NCBI GenBank assembly: GCA_943325435.2
Contig: CALPPK020000077.1
Location: 1-6,299 of the forward strand
Direction of reading: 5' to 3'
From: Bifidobacterium breve
GTDB taxonomy: Bacteria > Actinomycetota > Acidimicrobiia > Acidimicrobiales > Ilumatobacteraceae
DNA: 6,299 bases
Under the pieces are notes generated by a model that saw only the letters and a list, made by a program, of their open reading frames with translations, searched no databases and was not told where the DNA came from. The position numbers and the translations under genes are program-made. Every line of letters starts with the position of its first letter. Positions within the stretch are counted from its first letter, which is position 1. Positions 1 through 6,178 of the stretch are shown piece after piece.

Positions 1-284
1 AGAATGAGTTTTCCGGAAAAGTGAACTACGAAATGGTTGAACTCGAGACTGTTGAAGGTATTGATGCCGAATGGTTGCGTACAACAATTGCGCGCCACTT
101 GGAATTCACCGGCTCGGCTGTTGCTCAGCGAGTCTTGAACGACTTCGATGCTGAGGTAAAGCATTTCCGCAAGGTGATGCCGCGTGACTACAAATTGGTT
201 CTCTCTGTAATGGCATCGGCGAAAGCTGATGGGCTGTCAGAACAAGAAACGTCGGATCGAGTGATGGAGGCTGCCCGTGGGTGA
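1..284 (+). CDS. gltB: Glutamate synthase large subunit, C-terminal fragment (gene cut by the window edge)
   Basis: This is the last ~94 codons of the large (alpha) subunit of glutamate synthase, which makes two glutamates from glutamine and 2-oxoglutarate. The frame is open from base 3 to the TGA at 282-284, so the apparent GTG start at 21 is internal. The sequence shows the tail typical of the family's C-terminal beta-helix (GXGXG) domain region: a 'WLRTTIARH' segment, then 'EFTGSAVAQRVLNDFD', then 'FRKVMPRDYK' close to the end. These blocks are characteristic of bacterial and actinobacterial GltB C-termini. The amidotransferase and FMN-binding synthase domains lie upstream, outside the window. 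The gene overlaps gltD by 8 bp, implying one transcript and probably coupled translation of the two subunits. Identification rests on the C-terminal motifs plus the adjacent gltD. Confidence 0.93.
   Translation, partial: NEFSGKVNYEMVELETVEGIDAEWLRTTIARHLEFTGSAVAQRVLNDFDAEVKHFRKVMPRDYKLVLSVMASAKADGLSEQETSDRVMEAARG
266..270 (+). promoter_or_regulatory. Shine-Dalgarno sequence for gltD
   Basis: GGAGG lies inside the end of gltB, 6 bases before the GTG at 277. It fixes the gltD start and is the only strong Shine-Dalgarno sequence I see in the window. It fits an internal operon gene translated from a gltBD transcript. Confidence 0.8.
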
Positions 285-1728
285 GACAACAGGATTTCTA
301 AAGTGGGGTCGCAGCGGACCAACGCGTCGTCCAGTCGAACTTCGTTTGAAGGACTGGAAAGAGGTGTACGAACCTTTTGATAGCGAGATTCTCAAGAGCC
401 AAGCTGGTCGTTGCATGGACTGCGGTATTCCGTTTTGCAATAACGGCTGCCCACTCGGCAACCTCATTCCTGACTGGAATGACTTGGTGTATCGCGAACA
501 TTGGCAGGATGCCATCGAGCGCCTACACGCCACAAACAACTTTCCTGAATTCACAGGCCGCCTCTGTCCTGCTCCGTGTGAATCTGCATGCGTGCTTGGA
601 ATTAACCAAGACCCCGTGAACATCAAACAAGTTGAAGTATCAATTATTGATCGAGCCTGGGCTGAAGGATGGGTGACACCACAAATTCCTTCGTTGCAGA
701 CTGGGAAGCGCATTGCTGTTATTGGTAGTGGCCCTGCGGGGCTTGCGACTGCGCAACAGTTGACTCGTGCCGGACACTCTGTCGTTGTCCTTGAACGTGC
801 TGACCGAATTGGTGGCTTGCTGCGCTACGGAATTCCTGAGTTCAAAATGGAAAAAAGTCACCTTGATCGTCGCCTCGAGCAGATGCGAGAAGAAGGAACC
901 GAGTTCCGTACCAATGCTGACGTTGGCGGCTCTGTTGATATGGAAATTCTGCGTGCGTCGCACGATGCGATTGTTCTTGCATGTGGCGCAACGTCATGGC
1001 GTGACTTGCCGATTCCTGGGCGTGAACTTCACGGTGTGTATCAGGCAATGGAATATCTCCCGATTGCAAACAAAGTGCAAGAGGGCGACACGTCAACCTA
1101 TGCAATTGATGCCAAGGGAAAGAACGTTGTCATTATTGGCGGCGGCGACACCGGTGCTGACTGTTTAGGAACAGCATTGCGTCAAGGTGCAAAGCAAGTG
1201 ATTCAACTTGAGATCATGCCTCGACCTCCAGAGACTCGCTCTGCAGGTAACCCATGGCCGCAGTACAACATGATTTACCGCACATCATCAGCACATGAAG
1301 AAGGTGGTGAGCGTATTTTCAGCGTGAACACCGAGCGATTCGTTGATGATGGAAATGGAAACGTACGTGCGCTCCTTATCCATGAAGTTGAAATGGTTGA
1401 AGGTCGATTCGTCAAGAAGGAAGGAACCGATTCTGAGATTCCAGCTGACCTCGTGTTCCTCGCGATGGGATTTGTCGGCCCTGACAAGGGTTCATGGCTT
1501 GACCAGTTAGGCGTCAACCTTGATGAGCGTGGCAACATCGCTCGCAATAACGAATATCAGACCAATGTTCCGGGCGTCTTTGTGGCGGGAGACATGGGTC
1601 GTGGGCAAAGCCTCATCGTGTGGGCAATTGCTGAAGGACGTGCGTGTGCAGCTGGGGTGGATTCGTACCTCATGGGTGAAACTTCGTTGCCATCACCGAT
1701 TCTTCCCACCGCTCGTCCCTTGATGTGA
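277..1728 (+). CDS. gltD: Glutamate synthase small subunit (NADPH, beta subunit)
   Basis: This 483-residue protein is the FAD- and Fe-S-containing small subunit. It takes electrons from NADPH and passes them to GltB for glutamate formation in the cytoplasm. The N-terminus 'MGETTGFLKWGR' is typical of the family. The cysteine-rich domain has Cys46, 49, 54 and 58 (CMDCGIPFCNNGC), then Cys97, 101 and 105, the usual ligand pattern for two 4Fe-4S clusters. The FAD-binding Rossmann motif GSGPAG is at 150-155, the NAD(P)H-binding motif GGGDTG at 288-293, and the C-terminal FAD motif 'VFVAGDMGRGQS' has its GD at 438-439. The length matches actinobacterial GltD (about 480-490). The GTG start is supported by a GGAGG 6 bases upstream and overlaps the gltB stop by 8 bp. 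Relatives such as dihydropyrimidine dehydrogenase subunits share this fold, but the adjacent gltB settles the assignment. Confidence 0.96.
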   Translation: MGETTGFLKWGRSGPTRRPVELRLKDWKEVYEPFDSEILKSQAGRCMDCGIPFCNNGCPLGNLIPDWNDLVYREHWQDAIERLHATNNFPEFTGRLCPAPCESACVLGINQDPVNIKQVEVSIIDRAWAEGWVTPQIPSLQTGKRIAVIGSGPAGLATAQQLTRAGHSVVVLERADRIGGLLRYGIPEFKMEKSHLDRRLEQMREEGTEFRTNADVGGSVDMEILRASHDAIVLACGATSWRDLPIPGRELHGVYQAMEYLPIANKVQEGDTSTYAIDAKGKNVVIIGGGDTGADCLGTALRQGAKQVIQLEIMPRPPETRSAGNPWPQYNMIYRTSSAHEEGGERIFSVNTERFVDDGNGNVRALLIHEVEMVEGRFVKKEGTDSEIPADLVFLAMGFVGPDKGSWLDQLGVNLDERGNIARNNEYQTNVPGVFVAGDMGRGQSLIVWAIAEGRACAAGVDSYLMGETSLPSPILPTARPLM

Positions 1729-1735
1729 CAATGGT

Positions 1736-1752
1736 GGTGGCGAAGCGTCACC
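1736..1752 (+). terminator. Weak hairpin just after gltD, possible terminator
   Basis: GGTGGCG and CGTCACC form a 7-pair stem (one G-U pair) around an AAG loop, 7 bases after the gltD stop. Only CTTT follows, not a proper U-tract, so intrinsic termination would be weak. It is the only candidate between gltD and the next gene. Confidence 0.3.
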
Positions 1753-1772
1753 CTTTAGCCCCTCACAGGCTC

Positions 1773-1778
1773 TACTGT
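1773..1778 (+). promoter_or_regulatory. Candidate -10 box for the LysM lipoprotein gene
   Basis: TACTGT fits the actinobacterial TANNNT -10 pattern and ends 8 bases before the GTG at 1787, a spacing that would give a leaderless or nearly leaderless mRNA. No recognisable -35 box is present. No Shine-Dalgarno sequence precedes the gene, which is consistent with leaderless translation but does not prove it. Confidence 0.4.
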
Positions 1779-1786
1779 TGTTATTT

Positions 1787-2419
1787 GTGTTCGTAACCCG
1801 CATTCTCCCGAGATCAAAGTCCACGTCACTGGCGTTGATATTTGTCATGGTTGCAGGTTTCGGTTTCGCATCGTGCGGGGGAGACACCTTGGGGGTTGCC
1901 ACAACAGTGGTCAACGTAACGCCCACCAACTTTGCGACGATTCCTCCTGTTGCCAGCACATTGCCTGGCCCGACCACCACGTTGCCGTCAAATGCGGTTG
2001 GTGCGGAAACGGTGTACACGGTTGTTGCGGGTGATTCGCCACTAGCTGTTGCGAATAAGTATGGGATTTCACTTACTACTTTGTTGGCGTACAACGGCTT
2101 TGTAACCCCCAGCCAATTTCCATATCCCGGTCAGACATTGAAAATTCCTCCGCAAGCTGTGGTTGATCCGAATGCAACACAGGTAACAAACCCAGCGACA
2201 CCTGGTGCTACGAATGCCCCAGCTGCACCCGTTGGGCCAGGTTGCGGAACTCGACCTGCTGGTACATACACCATTGCGAAGGGTGACAACTTCTGGCAGC
2301 TCAGAAAAGATTTTTGCGTGTCACTCGCTGCGTTATTGAGCGCAAATAATTGGCCGGACATGAGCCAAGTTACTTTCATACCAGGACAAGTAATCAATAT
2401 TCCTGCCGCTGGCAGTTAA
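1787..2419 (+). CDS. Putative lipoprotein with two LysM domains
   Basis: This 210-residue protein is probably anchored outside the membrane and bound to peptidoglycan. It begins with a basic stretch (RILPRSK), then a hydrophobic segment (LALIFVMVAGFGFA) ending in an 'FASC' lipobox-like site with Cys30 as the likely lipidated residue. Phe at -3 is less usual than Leu, so secretion is more certain than lipidation. A Thr/Pro/Val-rich linker follows. LysM 1 spans about 75-121 ('YTVVAGDS...PGQTLKIP'). An Ala/Pro/Asn linker leads to LysM 2 at about 160-206 ('YTIAKGDNFWQL...PGQVINIP'). Cys153 and Cys177 flank the start of LysM 2 and could form a disulfide. No catalytic domain is visible, so it may be a wall-binding or scaffold protein. 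The start is uncertain: TTG at 1778 is the in-frame alternative, but GTG 1787 fits the -10 box. It lies next to ddl and murF, which suits a cell-wall role, although they are on different transcripts. Confidence 0.82.
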   Translation: MFVTRILPRSKSTSLALIFVMVAGFGFASCGGDTLGVATTVVNVTPTNFATIPPVASTLPGPTTTLPSNAVGAETVYTVVAGDSPLAVANKYGISLTTLLAYNGFVTPSQFPYPGQTLKIPPQAVVDPNATQVTNPATPGATNAPAAPVGPGCGTRPAGTYTIAKGDNFWQLRKDFCVSLAALLSANNWPDMSQVTFIPGQVINIPAAGS

Positions 2420-2454
2420 CGCGCAGTATTGCGTTTGCGACGAGCGTGACGCTC
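2403..2454. other. Three short hairpins across the convergent LysM/ddl junction
   Basis: Three small inverted repeats lie in a row around the shared stop codons: CTGCC-gct-GGCAG (2403-2415), AACGC/GCGTT with an 8-base loop (2418-2435), and GAGCG-tga-CGCTC (2442-2454). All stems are perfect but only 5 bp, and none is followed by a U-tract on either strand. There is no non-coding space here, so any transcription stop for either gene must lie in the other's coding sequence. They may form a bidirectional pause or terminator region, but short stems of this kind can occur by chance. Confidence 0.3.
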
Positions 2455-3495
2455 TAGTGCGTGTGCAATTAGTTCGTCGATGAGGTCGGAATATTCAAGG
2501 CCAGATGCAGCCCACAATTTCGGGTACATCGAAATTGGTGTGAAGCCTGGAATCGTGTTTATCTCATTACACAGGAATCCACGACCATTTTCTTCAAAGA
2601 AGAAATCAACTCGCGCCATTCCTTCGCAATGAAGTGCCTCATACGCAGAGATTGCCAATGACCGAATGGTGTCAGATTGTTCGGAGGTGAGACGTGCAGG
2701 AATGTTTAGAGTTGCAGCATCGGTGACGTATTTGTCTTCGTAGTCGTAGAAATCATTACCGGGAATTATTTCGCCAGCAACTGATGCACGAGGGGTGCGG
2801 TTGCCAATTACTGCTACTTCAATTTCTCTTCCGACTATTGCTTCCTCGCAAATAATCCATTGGTCGTATGACGCAGCAAGTTGCACTGCCGCACGTAGTT
2901 CGTGCAGGTCATTAACTTTTGAAACACCAACGGATGAGCCCATGTTGGCTGGTTTTACAAAAATGGGAAAGCCAAGTAAAAGGACAACATCGTTGAGTGA
3001 GTCCGGCGTGACTTTGTCTTCGCGCAATGTGACATGCCGTGCTTGCGGAATTCCAGCCTGTGCAAATATTGACTTAGATACGCCTTTGTCCATTGCAACT
3101 GCGCTTGCCAAAACTGCACTACCTACATAGGGAAGATCAAGAATTTCAAGAAGGCCTTGAATTGTTCCGTCTTCACCAAGAGGGCCATGAAGTAATGGCA
3201 TCACAACAATGGGGCCGGATTCAGCCAATAGTGAAAGAACTGTTGAAGTGGTCTCTGATCCCGCAGCAACCAGATGTGTCGGCACAGATGCGGGGTCAAT
3301 TCCACCGGCAGGCAGTTCTGCCATTTCAGGTAGGTGCCATTTACCGTTGCGTGCAATACCAATGGGCACGGTGCGATATGTGTCTGAGTTGGCGGCACGA
3401 AGAACATGAGCAGCGGTCACACAACTCACGTCATGTTCAGCTGATTGCCCACCAAAAATAACCACAAGGGTGGTGCGCCGGTCGGTGGTGTCCAT
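2416..3495 (-). CDS. ddl: D-alanine--D-alanine ligase
   Basis: This cytoplasmic ATP-grasp enzyme joins two D-alanines to make the dipeptide used by MurF. From the preferred ATG it has 359 residues, the usual size. The N-terminal domain has 'GGQSAEHDVS' (15-24) with the conserved Glu-His, then 'HGPLGEDG' (103-110) and 'PYVGS'. The ATP-binding part has 'VKPANMGSSVGVS' (180-192). The omega loop reads 'FYDYEDKY', with Tyr256 in the place of the Tyr that favours D-Ala-D-Ala over D-Ala-D-Lac, so this is not a vancomycin-resistance type ligase. The metal-binding end is 'EINTIPGF' (311-318). The tail is basic (HARRKR). A GTG at 3516 would add 7 residues. I prefer the ATG at 3495 because a TANNNT box lies 7 bases before it and neither start has a good Shine-Dalgarno sequence. 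The stop overlaps that of the LysM gene. Confidence 0.96.
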   Translation of the reverse strand: MDTTDRRTTLVVIFGGQSAEHDVSCVTAAHVLRAANSDTYRTVPIGIARNGKWHLPEMAELPAGGIDPASVPTHLVAAGSETTSTVLSLLAESGPIVVMPLLHGPLGEDGTIQGLLEILDLPYVGSAVLASAVAMDKGVSKSIFAQAGIPQARHVTLREDKVTPDSLNDVVLLLGFPIFVKPANMGSSVGVSKVNDLHELRAAVQLAASYDQWIICEEAIVGREIEVAVIGNRTPRASVAGEIIPGNDFYDYEDKYVTDAATLNIPARLTSEQSDTIRSLAISAYEALHCEGMARVDFFFEENGRGFLCNEINTIPGFTPISMYPKLWAASGLEYSDLIDELIAHALERHARRKRNTAR

Positions 3496-3502
3496 CGGTA
3501 AG

Positions 3503-3508
3503 ACGGTA
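3503..3508 (-). promoter_or_regulatory. Candidate -10 box for ddl
   Basis: On the minus strand TACCGT (TANNNT) ends 7 bases before the ATG at 3495, spacing that fits a leaderless transcript. If this is the promoter, the upstream GTG at 3516 cannot be the start. I see no -35 box at the expected distance, where the bases belong to the murF start region. Confidence 0.42.
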
Positions 3509-3516
3509 CTCGCCAC

Positions 3517-3522
3517 TAGGGT
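3517..3522 (+). promoter_or_regulatory. Candidate -10 box for murF
   Basis: TAGGGT (TANNNT) ends 6 bases before the murF ATG at 3529, ideal for a transcript starting at the A of the start codon. The AGGG within it could instead act as a weak Shine-Dalgarno sequence 8 bases from the ATG if transcription begins further upstream inside ddl. Confidence 0.42.
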
Positions 3523-3528
3523 CGTTCC

Positions 3529-4848
3529 ATGCTCATCACCGCCTCAGAAGTGGCATTAGTCGCTCATGGAACGCTTGTAGGGCTTGATTGCGAGGCATCA
3601 GGCATTGCTTTTGATTCTCGAACTCTTCGCCTCGGACAAGCGTTTGTGGCTTTAGGGGGCGACGCAGATGGTCATGATTTTCTGCAGGCAGCTGCCACTG
3701 CCGGCGCGCCATTTGCCATTGTGCAAAGAGGGAGGTCAATCAGTGCATTGACCTGTGTTGAAGTCGACGATTGTGATGCAGCGTTAACTTCACTTGGTCG
3801 TCATTGTCGCGATCGTCTTTCCGGTTCTCTTAAGGGTCGTGCGATTGGAATTACAGGTTCGGTAGGAAAGACAAGCACGAAAGATTTGGTTCTGGCTGTC
3901 TTGCGTTCGAAGTACACCAATGCGCATGCGCCAGAGAAGTCATTGAACAATGACATCGGCGTTCCTGTAACGATTATCAATGCACCTGATTCGTGTGAAG
4001 CATTAGTTCTAGAAATGGGAATGCGCGGTCTTGGGGAAATTGCCAGATTGTGCGACGTAGGCCATCCGCAGATTGGTGTGATTACTGAAGTTGGCGACGC
4101 ACACAGCGAGCGAGTTGGTGGAATCGAGGGCGTGGTTCGCGCCAAAGCCGAGTTAGTGCAGAGCCTGCCTTCATCGGGAGTTGCGATTGTTAATTCAGAC
4201 TCTGTGAATGCGATGAAAACTGTGCATGGCATTGCTGCGCGCGTTATGACGTTCGGGTCTTCTGAAATAGCATTGGTCAAGTGGGAGATTGTCTCTACCG
4301 ATGATCGTGGGTGTTGCACCGTGCGCTTCACTTCGGGCGAGGAGAGCGCTGTTGGGGTTGTGCCGCTTCCTGGAATTCACATGGCGTCAAATGCTGCGTC
4401 AGCAGTCGCTGTTGGTATTACGTGTGGAATCGAAATCACACAGTGTGCTGAAGCTTTATCGAATACACAAAGCGCGAGCCAACGCATGCAATGGGTCGCT
4501 GGTCGTAATGGAATACGCATCCTTGATGATTCCTATAACGCAAACCCGATATCAGTAGCAGCGGCGTTGCGCACTGTGGCTGAGATGCCAGCGAAGCGGA
4601 GATTTGCGGTGTTGGGAGTTATGGCCGAAGTGCTTGATTCAGATGTTGCTCATCAAGAGATCGCAACGTTGTGTCAGCAATTGGGCATCGAACTGCTGGC
4701 GTTAGAGACTGATCTGTACGGGACTGATGCGTTATCGCTAGGCGATGTTGCAAGCAACTTGATTGGTCTTGATTCAAACACTGTTGTGCTTGTGAAGGGC
4801 TCGCGCGTTGCGGCAACCGAACGAGTTGTTCAGGCTGTGATGGCTTGA
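3529..4848 (+). CDS. murF: UDP-N-acetylmuramoyl-tripeptide--D-alanyl-D-alanine ligase
   Basis: MurF uses ATP to attach D-Ala-D-Ala to the UDP-MurNAc-tripeptide, the last cytoplasmic step in making the peptidoglycan precursor. It has 439 residues, close to the usual 450. The N-terminal uridine-nucleotide domain contains 'IAFDSRTLRLGQAFVALGG' and 'DGHDF' (47-51). The central ATPase has the P-loop 'GITGSVGKTSTK' (107-118), 'SLNNDIGVP' (138-146), 'LEMGMRGLGEI' (161-171), His193 in 'VGDAH', and Lys207 in 'AKAEL', probably the carbamoylated lysine of Mur ligases. The C-terminal domain carries the diagnostic 'DDSYNANP' (333-340) and 'KGSR' (423-426). One motif is unusual: 'VLGVM' (361-365), where many MurF proteins have GDM. 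The N-terminus aligns naturally with the ATG at 3529. The gene diverges from ddl, which supplies its substrate, and its last 19 bp overlap the end of the convergent transporter gene. Confidence 0.96.
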   Translation: MLITASEVALVAHGTLVGLDCEASGIAFDSRTLRLGQAFVALGGDADGHDFLQAAATAGAPFAIVQRGRSISALTCVEVDDCDAALTSLGRHCRDRLSGSLKGRAIGITGSVGKTSTKDLVLAVLRSKYTNAHAPEKSLNNDIGVPVTIINAPDSCEALVLEMGMRGLGEIARLCDVGHPQIGVITEVGDAHSERVGGIEGVVRAKAELVQSLPSSGVAIVNSDSVNAMKTVHGIAARVMTFGSSEIALVKWEIVSTDDRGCCTVRFTSGEESAVGVVPLPGIHMASNAASAVAVGITCGIEITQCAEALSNTQSASQRMQWVAGRNGIRILDDSYNANPISVAAALRTVAEMPAKRRFAVLGVMAEVLDSDVAHQEIATLCQQLGIELLALETDLYGTDALSLGDVASNLIGLDSNTVVLVKGSRVAATERVVQAVMA

Positions 4849-6092
4849 GATTCGGCCCGTTTGTCGATCTTTTCGATATTGCAGGACCATGCAAGGAACA
4901 GTGCCCACGCTGCGCCAAACAACATGACCGGACGTGATCCGACTCGGTCCATGATTGGTCCGAATATCAAGTTTCCAATTGGGATTGTCCCACCAAAGGC
5001 CATGAACCACAACGACAACACTCGAGCACGGATCTCCAACTCAAGGCGACTCTGTAGAACAGTCATGAGTGCTGTTGTGGTTGAAAAGTAGGACGCTCCT
5101 AGGAAGAACCCAGTGATGAAAGCAAGAGGCGTGGAGCGCACTGAGGCAAATGCGGTCATGAAGATTGCGAAACACACAAACCCTCCGCGTGCCGCTTTTC
5201 TCTTGTCGACTCCTGCCAACACCGTGCCAATTGCGAGTGCTCCGAACATTGCTCCGAGTCCCCATGTGGCATAGAGCCATTTATATACGGGAGTGCGTGG
5301 TTTGATACCGAATGTGAGGTCGGCGACTGCGGGGAACAGTCCGACAAAGGGGAGACTGAAGAGGGAAAAAGAAAACATTGTGACAAGCAGTCTTCGCAAT
5401 ACAGGCCGAGCGCGAGCTGTACGAATACCAAGTGTTAATGACTTCCATCCGGACTCATGCGTGCGTTTTGCCGCGGGTAGCGCAATACGAATCACGGCTG
5501 ACATAACAATCAGGTAGGTGCAAGAGTTGATGAAGAACACCTGTGAGGTCGTGATGCCCCAGTGCATCAACAGCGCAGCAAGGATGGGTCCAACTACGCG
5601 TGAGCCATTGACAGATGTTGACGAAAGGCTGATGGAGCCCCCAAGGTCTTCTGGGCGCACAAGACTTGGAAGAACTGCGGAAAATGCTGGAGCGTTAAAT
5701 GAATTACCGATGCCAACTGTTAGCTGAGCGCAGAACAAGAGAGCTATCGAGCTGTCAAGAGATGTGAGAATTCCGAGCAGCACGGACCCTGCCATCTGGA
5801 TGCATTGCGCGAAAATCAGCCAATTGCGGCGATCAAATTTGTCAGCCATCACTCCGGCAGGAATAGACAACAGAAGTAATGGACCCAGTTGAGCAAAAGT
5901 GAACAAGGCCACAGTTGAGGCACTGCCAGTGCGCGAATAAATGTAGGCAGGCAAGATTACCTGCTGCATCCAGACCCCGATGCTGGAAAGAAAACTGCTG
6001 ATCCACATCACGCGGAAATCTCTGTAACTCAGCGCCGCACTGATAGTGCCAGGCTTATGGACTTTGCGTTGTGGCTGCGGAGAGGAGTTCAT
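4830..6092 (-). CDS. MFS transporter, DHA3/MFS_3 (enterobactin-exporter-like) family
   Basis: This 420-residue inner-membrane protein has roughly 10-12 hydrophobic segments in two halves, with a more polar loop at about 205-230. The cytoplasmic loop after segment 2 carries the MFS signature A, 'AGVMADKFDRRN' (79-90), with a weaker copy in the second half, 'FGPIMDRVGSR' (377-387). 'FNAPA' (132-136), 'LVRPEDL' and 'SRVVGP' (164-169) are typical of the proton-driven DHA3 exporters (EntS-like, macrolide-efflux-like). The substrate cannot be told from sequence. I chose the ATG at 6092 because it precedes the family-typical 'LSYRDFRVMWISSFLSSIG'. The frame stays open to a GTG at 6194, but the extra 34 residues (Cys/His-rich, nonhydrophobic) look non-native and would overlap the divergent gene. 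No Shine-Dalgarno sequence precedes either start. The stop lies 19 bp inside murF. Confidence 0.9.
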   Translation of the reverse strand: MNSSPQPQRKVHKPGTISAALSYRDFRVMWISSFLSSIGVWMQQVILPAYIYSRTGSASTVALFTFAQLGPLLLLSIPAGVMADKFDRRNWLIFAQCIQMAGSVLLGILTSLDSSIALLFCAQLTVGIGNSFNAPAFSAVLPSLVRPEDLGGSISLSSTSVNGSRVVGPILAALLMHWGITTSQVFFINSCTYLIVMSAVIRIALPAAKRTHESGWKSLTLGIRTARARPVLRRLLVTMFSFSLFSLPFVGLFPAVADLTFGIKPRTPVYKWLYATWGLGAMFGALAIGTVLAGVDKRKAARGGFVCFAIFMTAFASVRSTPLAFITGFFLGASYFSTTTALMTVLQSRLELEIRARVLSLWFMAFGGTIPIGNLIFGPIMDRVGSRPVMLFGAAWALFLAWSCNIEKIDKRAESQAITA

Positions 6093-6178
6093 AGGGGACG
6101 GTTCGACGCTACTTCTTGGGACGTGCAAGTGGCGTGTTGGTCCACGCTTAGGGGTGAGTTTGTGACAATAATGACAGA
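6093..6178. promoter_or_regulatory. Divergent intergenic region with overlapping -10-like boxes
   Basis: This 86 bp gap separates the exporter start from the start of the right-hand gene. On the plus strand AATAAT (6167-6172) lies 6 bases before the GTG at 6179 and differs from TATAAT at one position. On the minus strand TATTGT (6170-6165) fits TANNNT and would give the exporter a leader of about 65 bases. TAGCGT (6111-6106, minus) is a second option closer to the exporter. A direct repeat TGACA-n4-TGACA (6163-6167 and 6172-6176) covers the shared -10 area and could be a regulator site. No convincing -35 boxes are seen. Confidence 0.35.

Noticed and set aside
101..560. Repeated 'gaattcac' strings in gltB and gltD, both encoding EFTG
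   Set aside because: They are short matches within unrelated conserved protein regions, with no extended similarity around them, so they are coincidence rather than a repeat family.
237..713. 158-residue minus-strand open frame opposite the gltB end and gltD
   Set aside because: It is antisense to a clear Fe-S domain of gltD, has no recognisable domain, and is readily explained as a shadow frame.
1778..1786. TTG start at 1778 for the LysM lipoprotein
   Set aside because: TTG is a rarer start, has no Shine-Dalgarno sequence, and overlaps the TACTGT box. The GTG at 1787 still gives a complete signal peptide. It cannot be fully excluded.
2416..3516. Vancomycin-resistance type (D-Ala-D-Lac) ligase
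   Set aside because: The omega loop keeps the Tyr in 'EDKY' expected of D-Ala-D-Ala ligases, and no vanH, vanX or vanS/R-like genes are nearby.
3801..4331. 176-residue minus-strand open frame inside murF
   Set aside because: It lies opposite the conserved MurF ATPase domain, and its translation is rich in Pro, Arg and Ser with no domain pattern. It is an antisense shadow.
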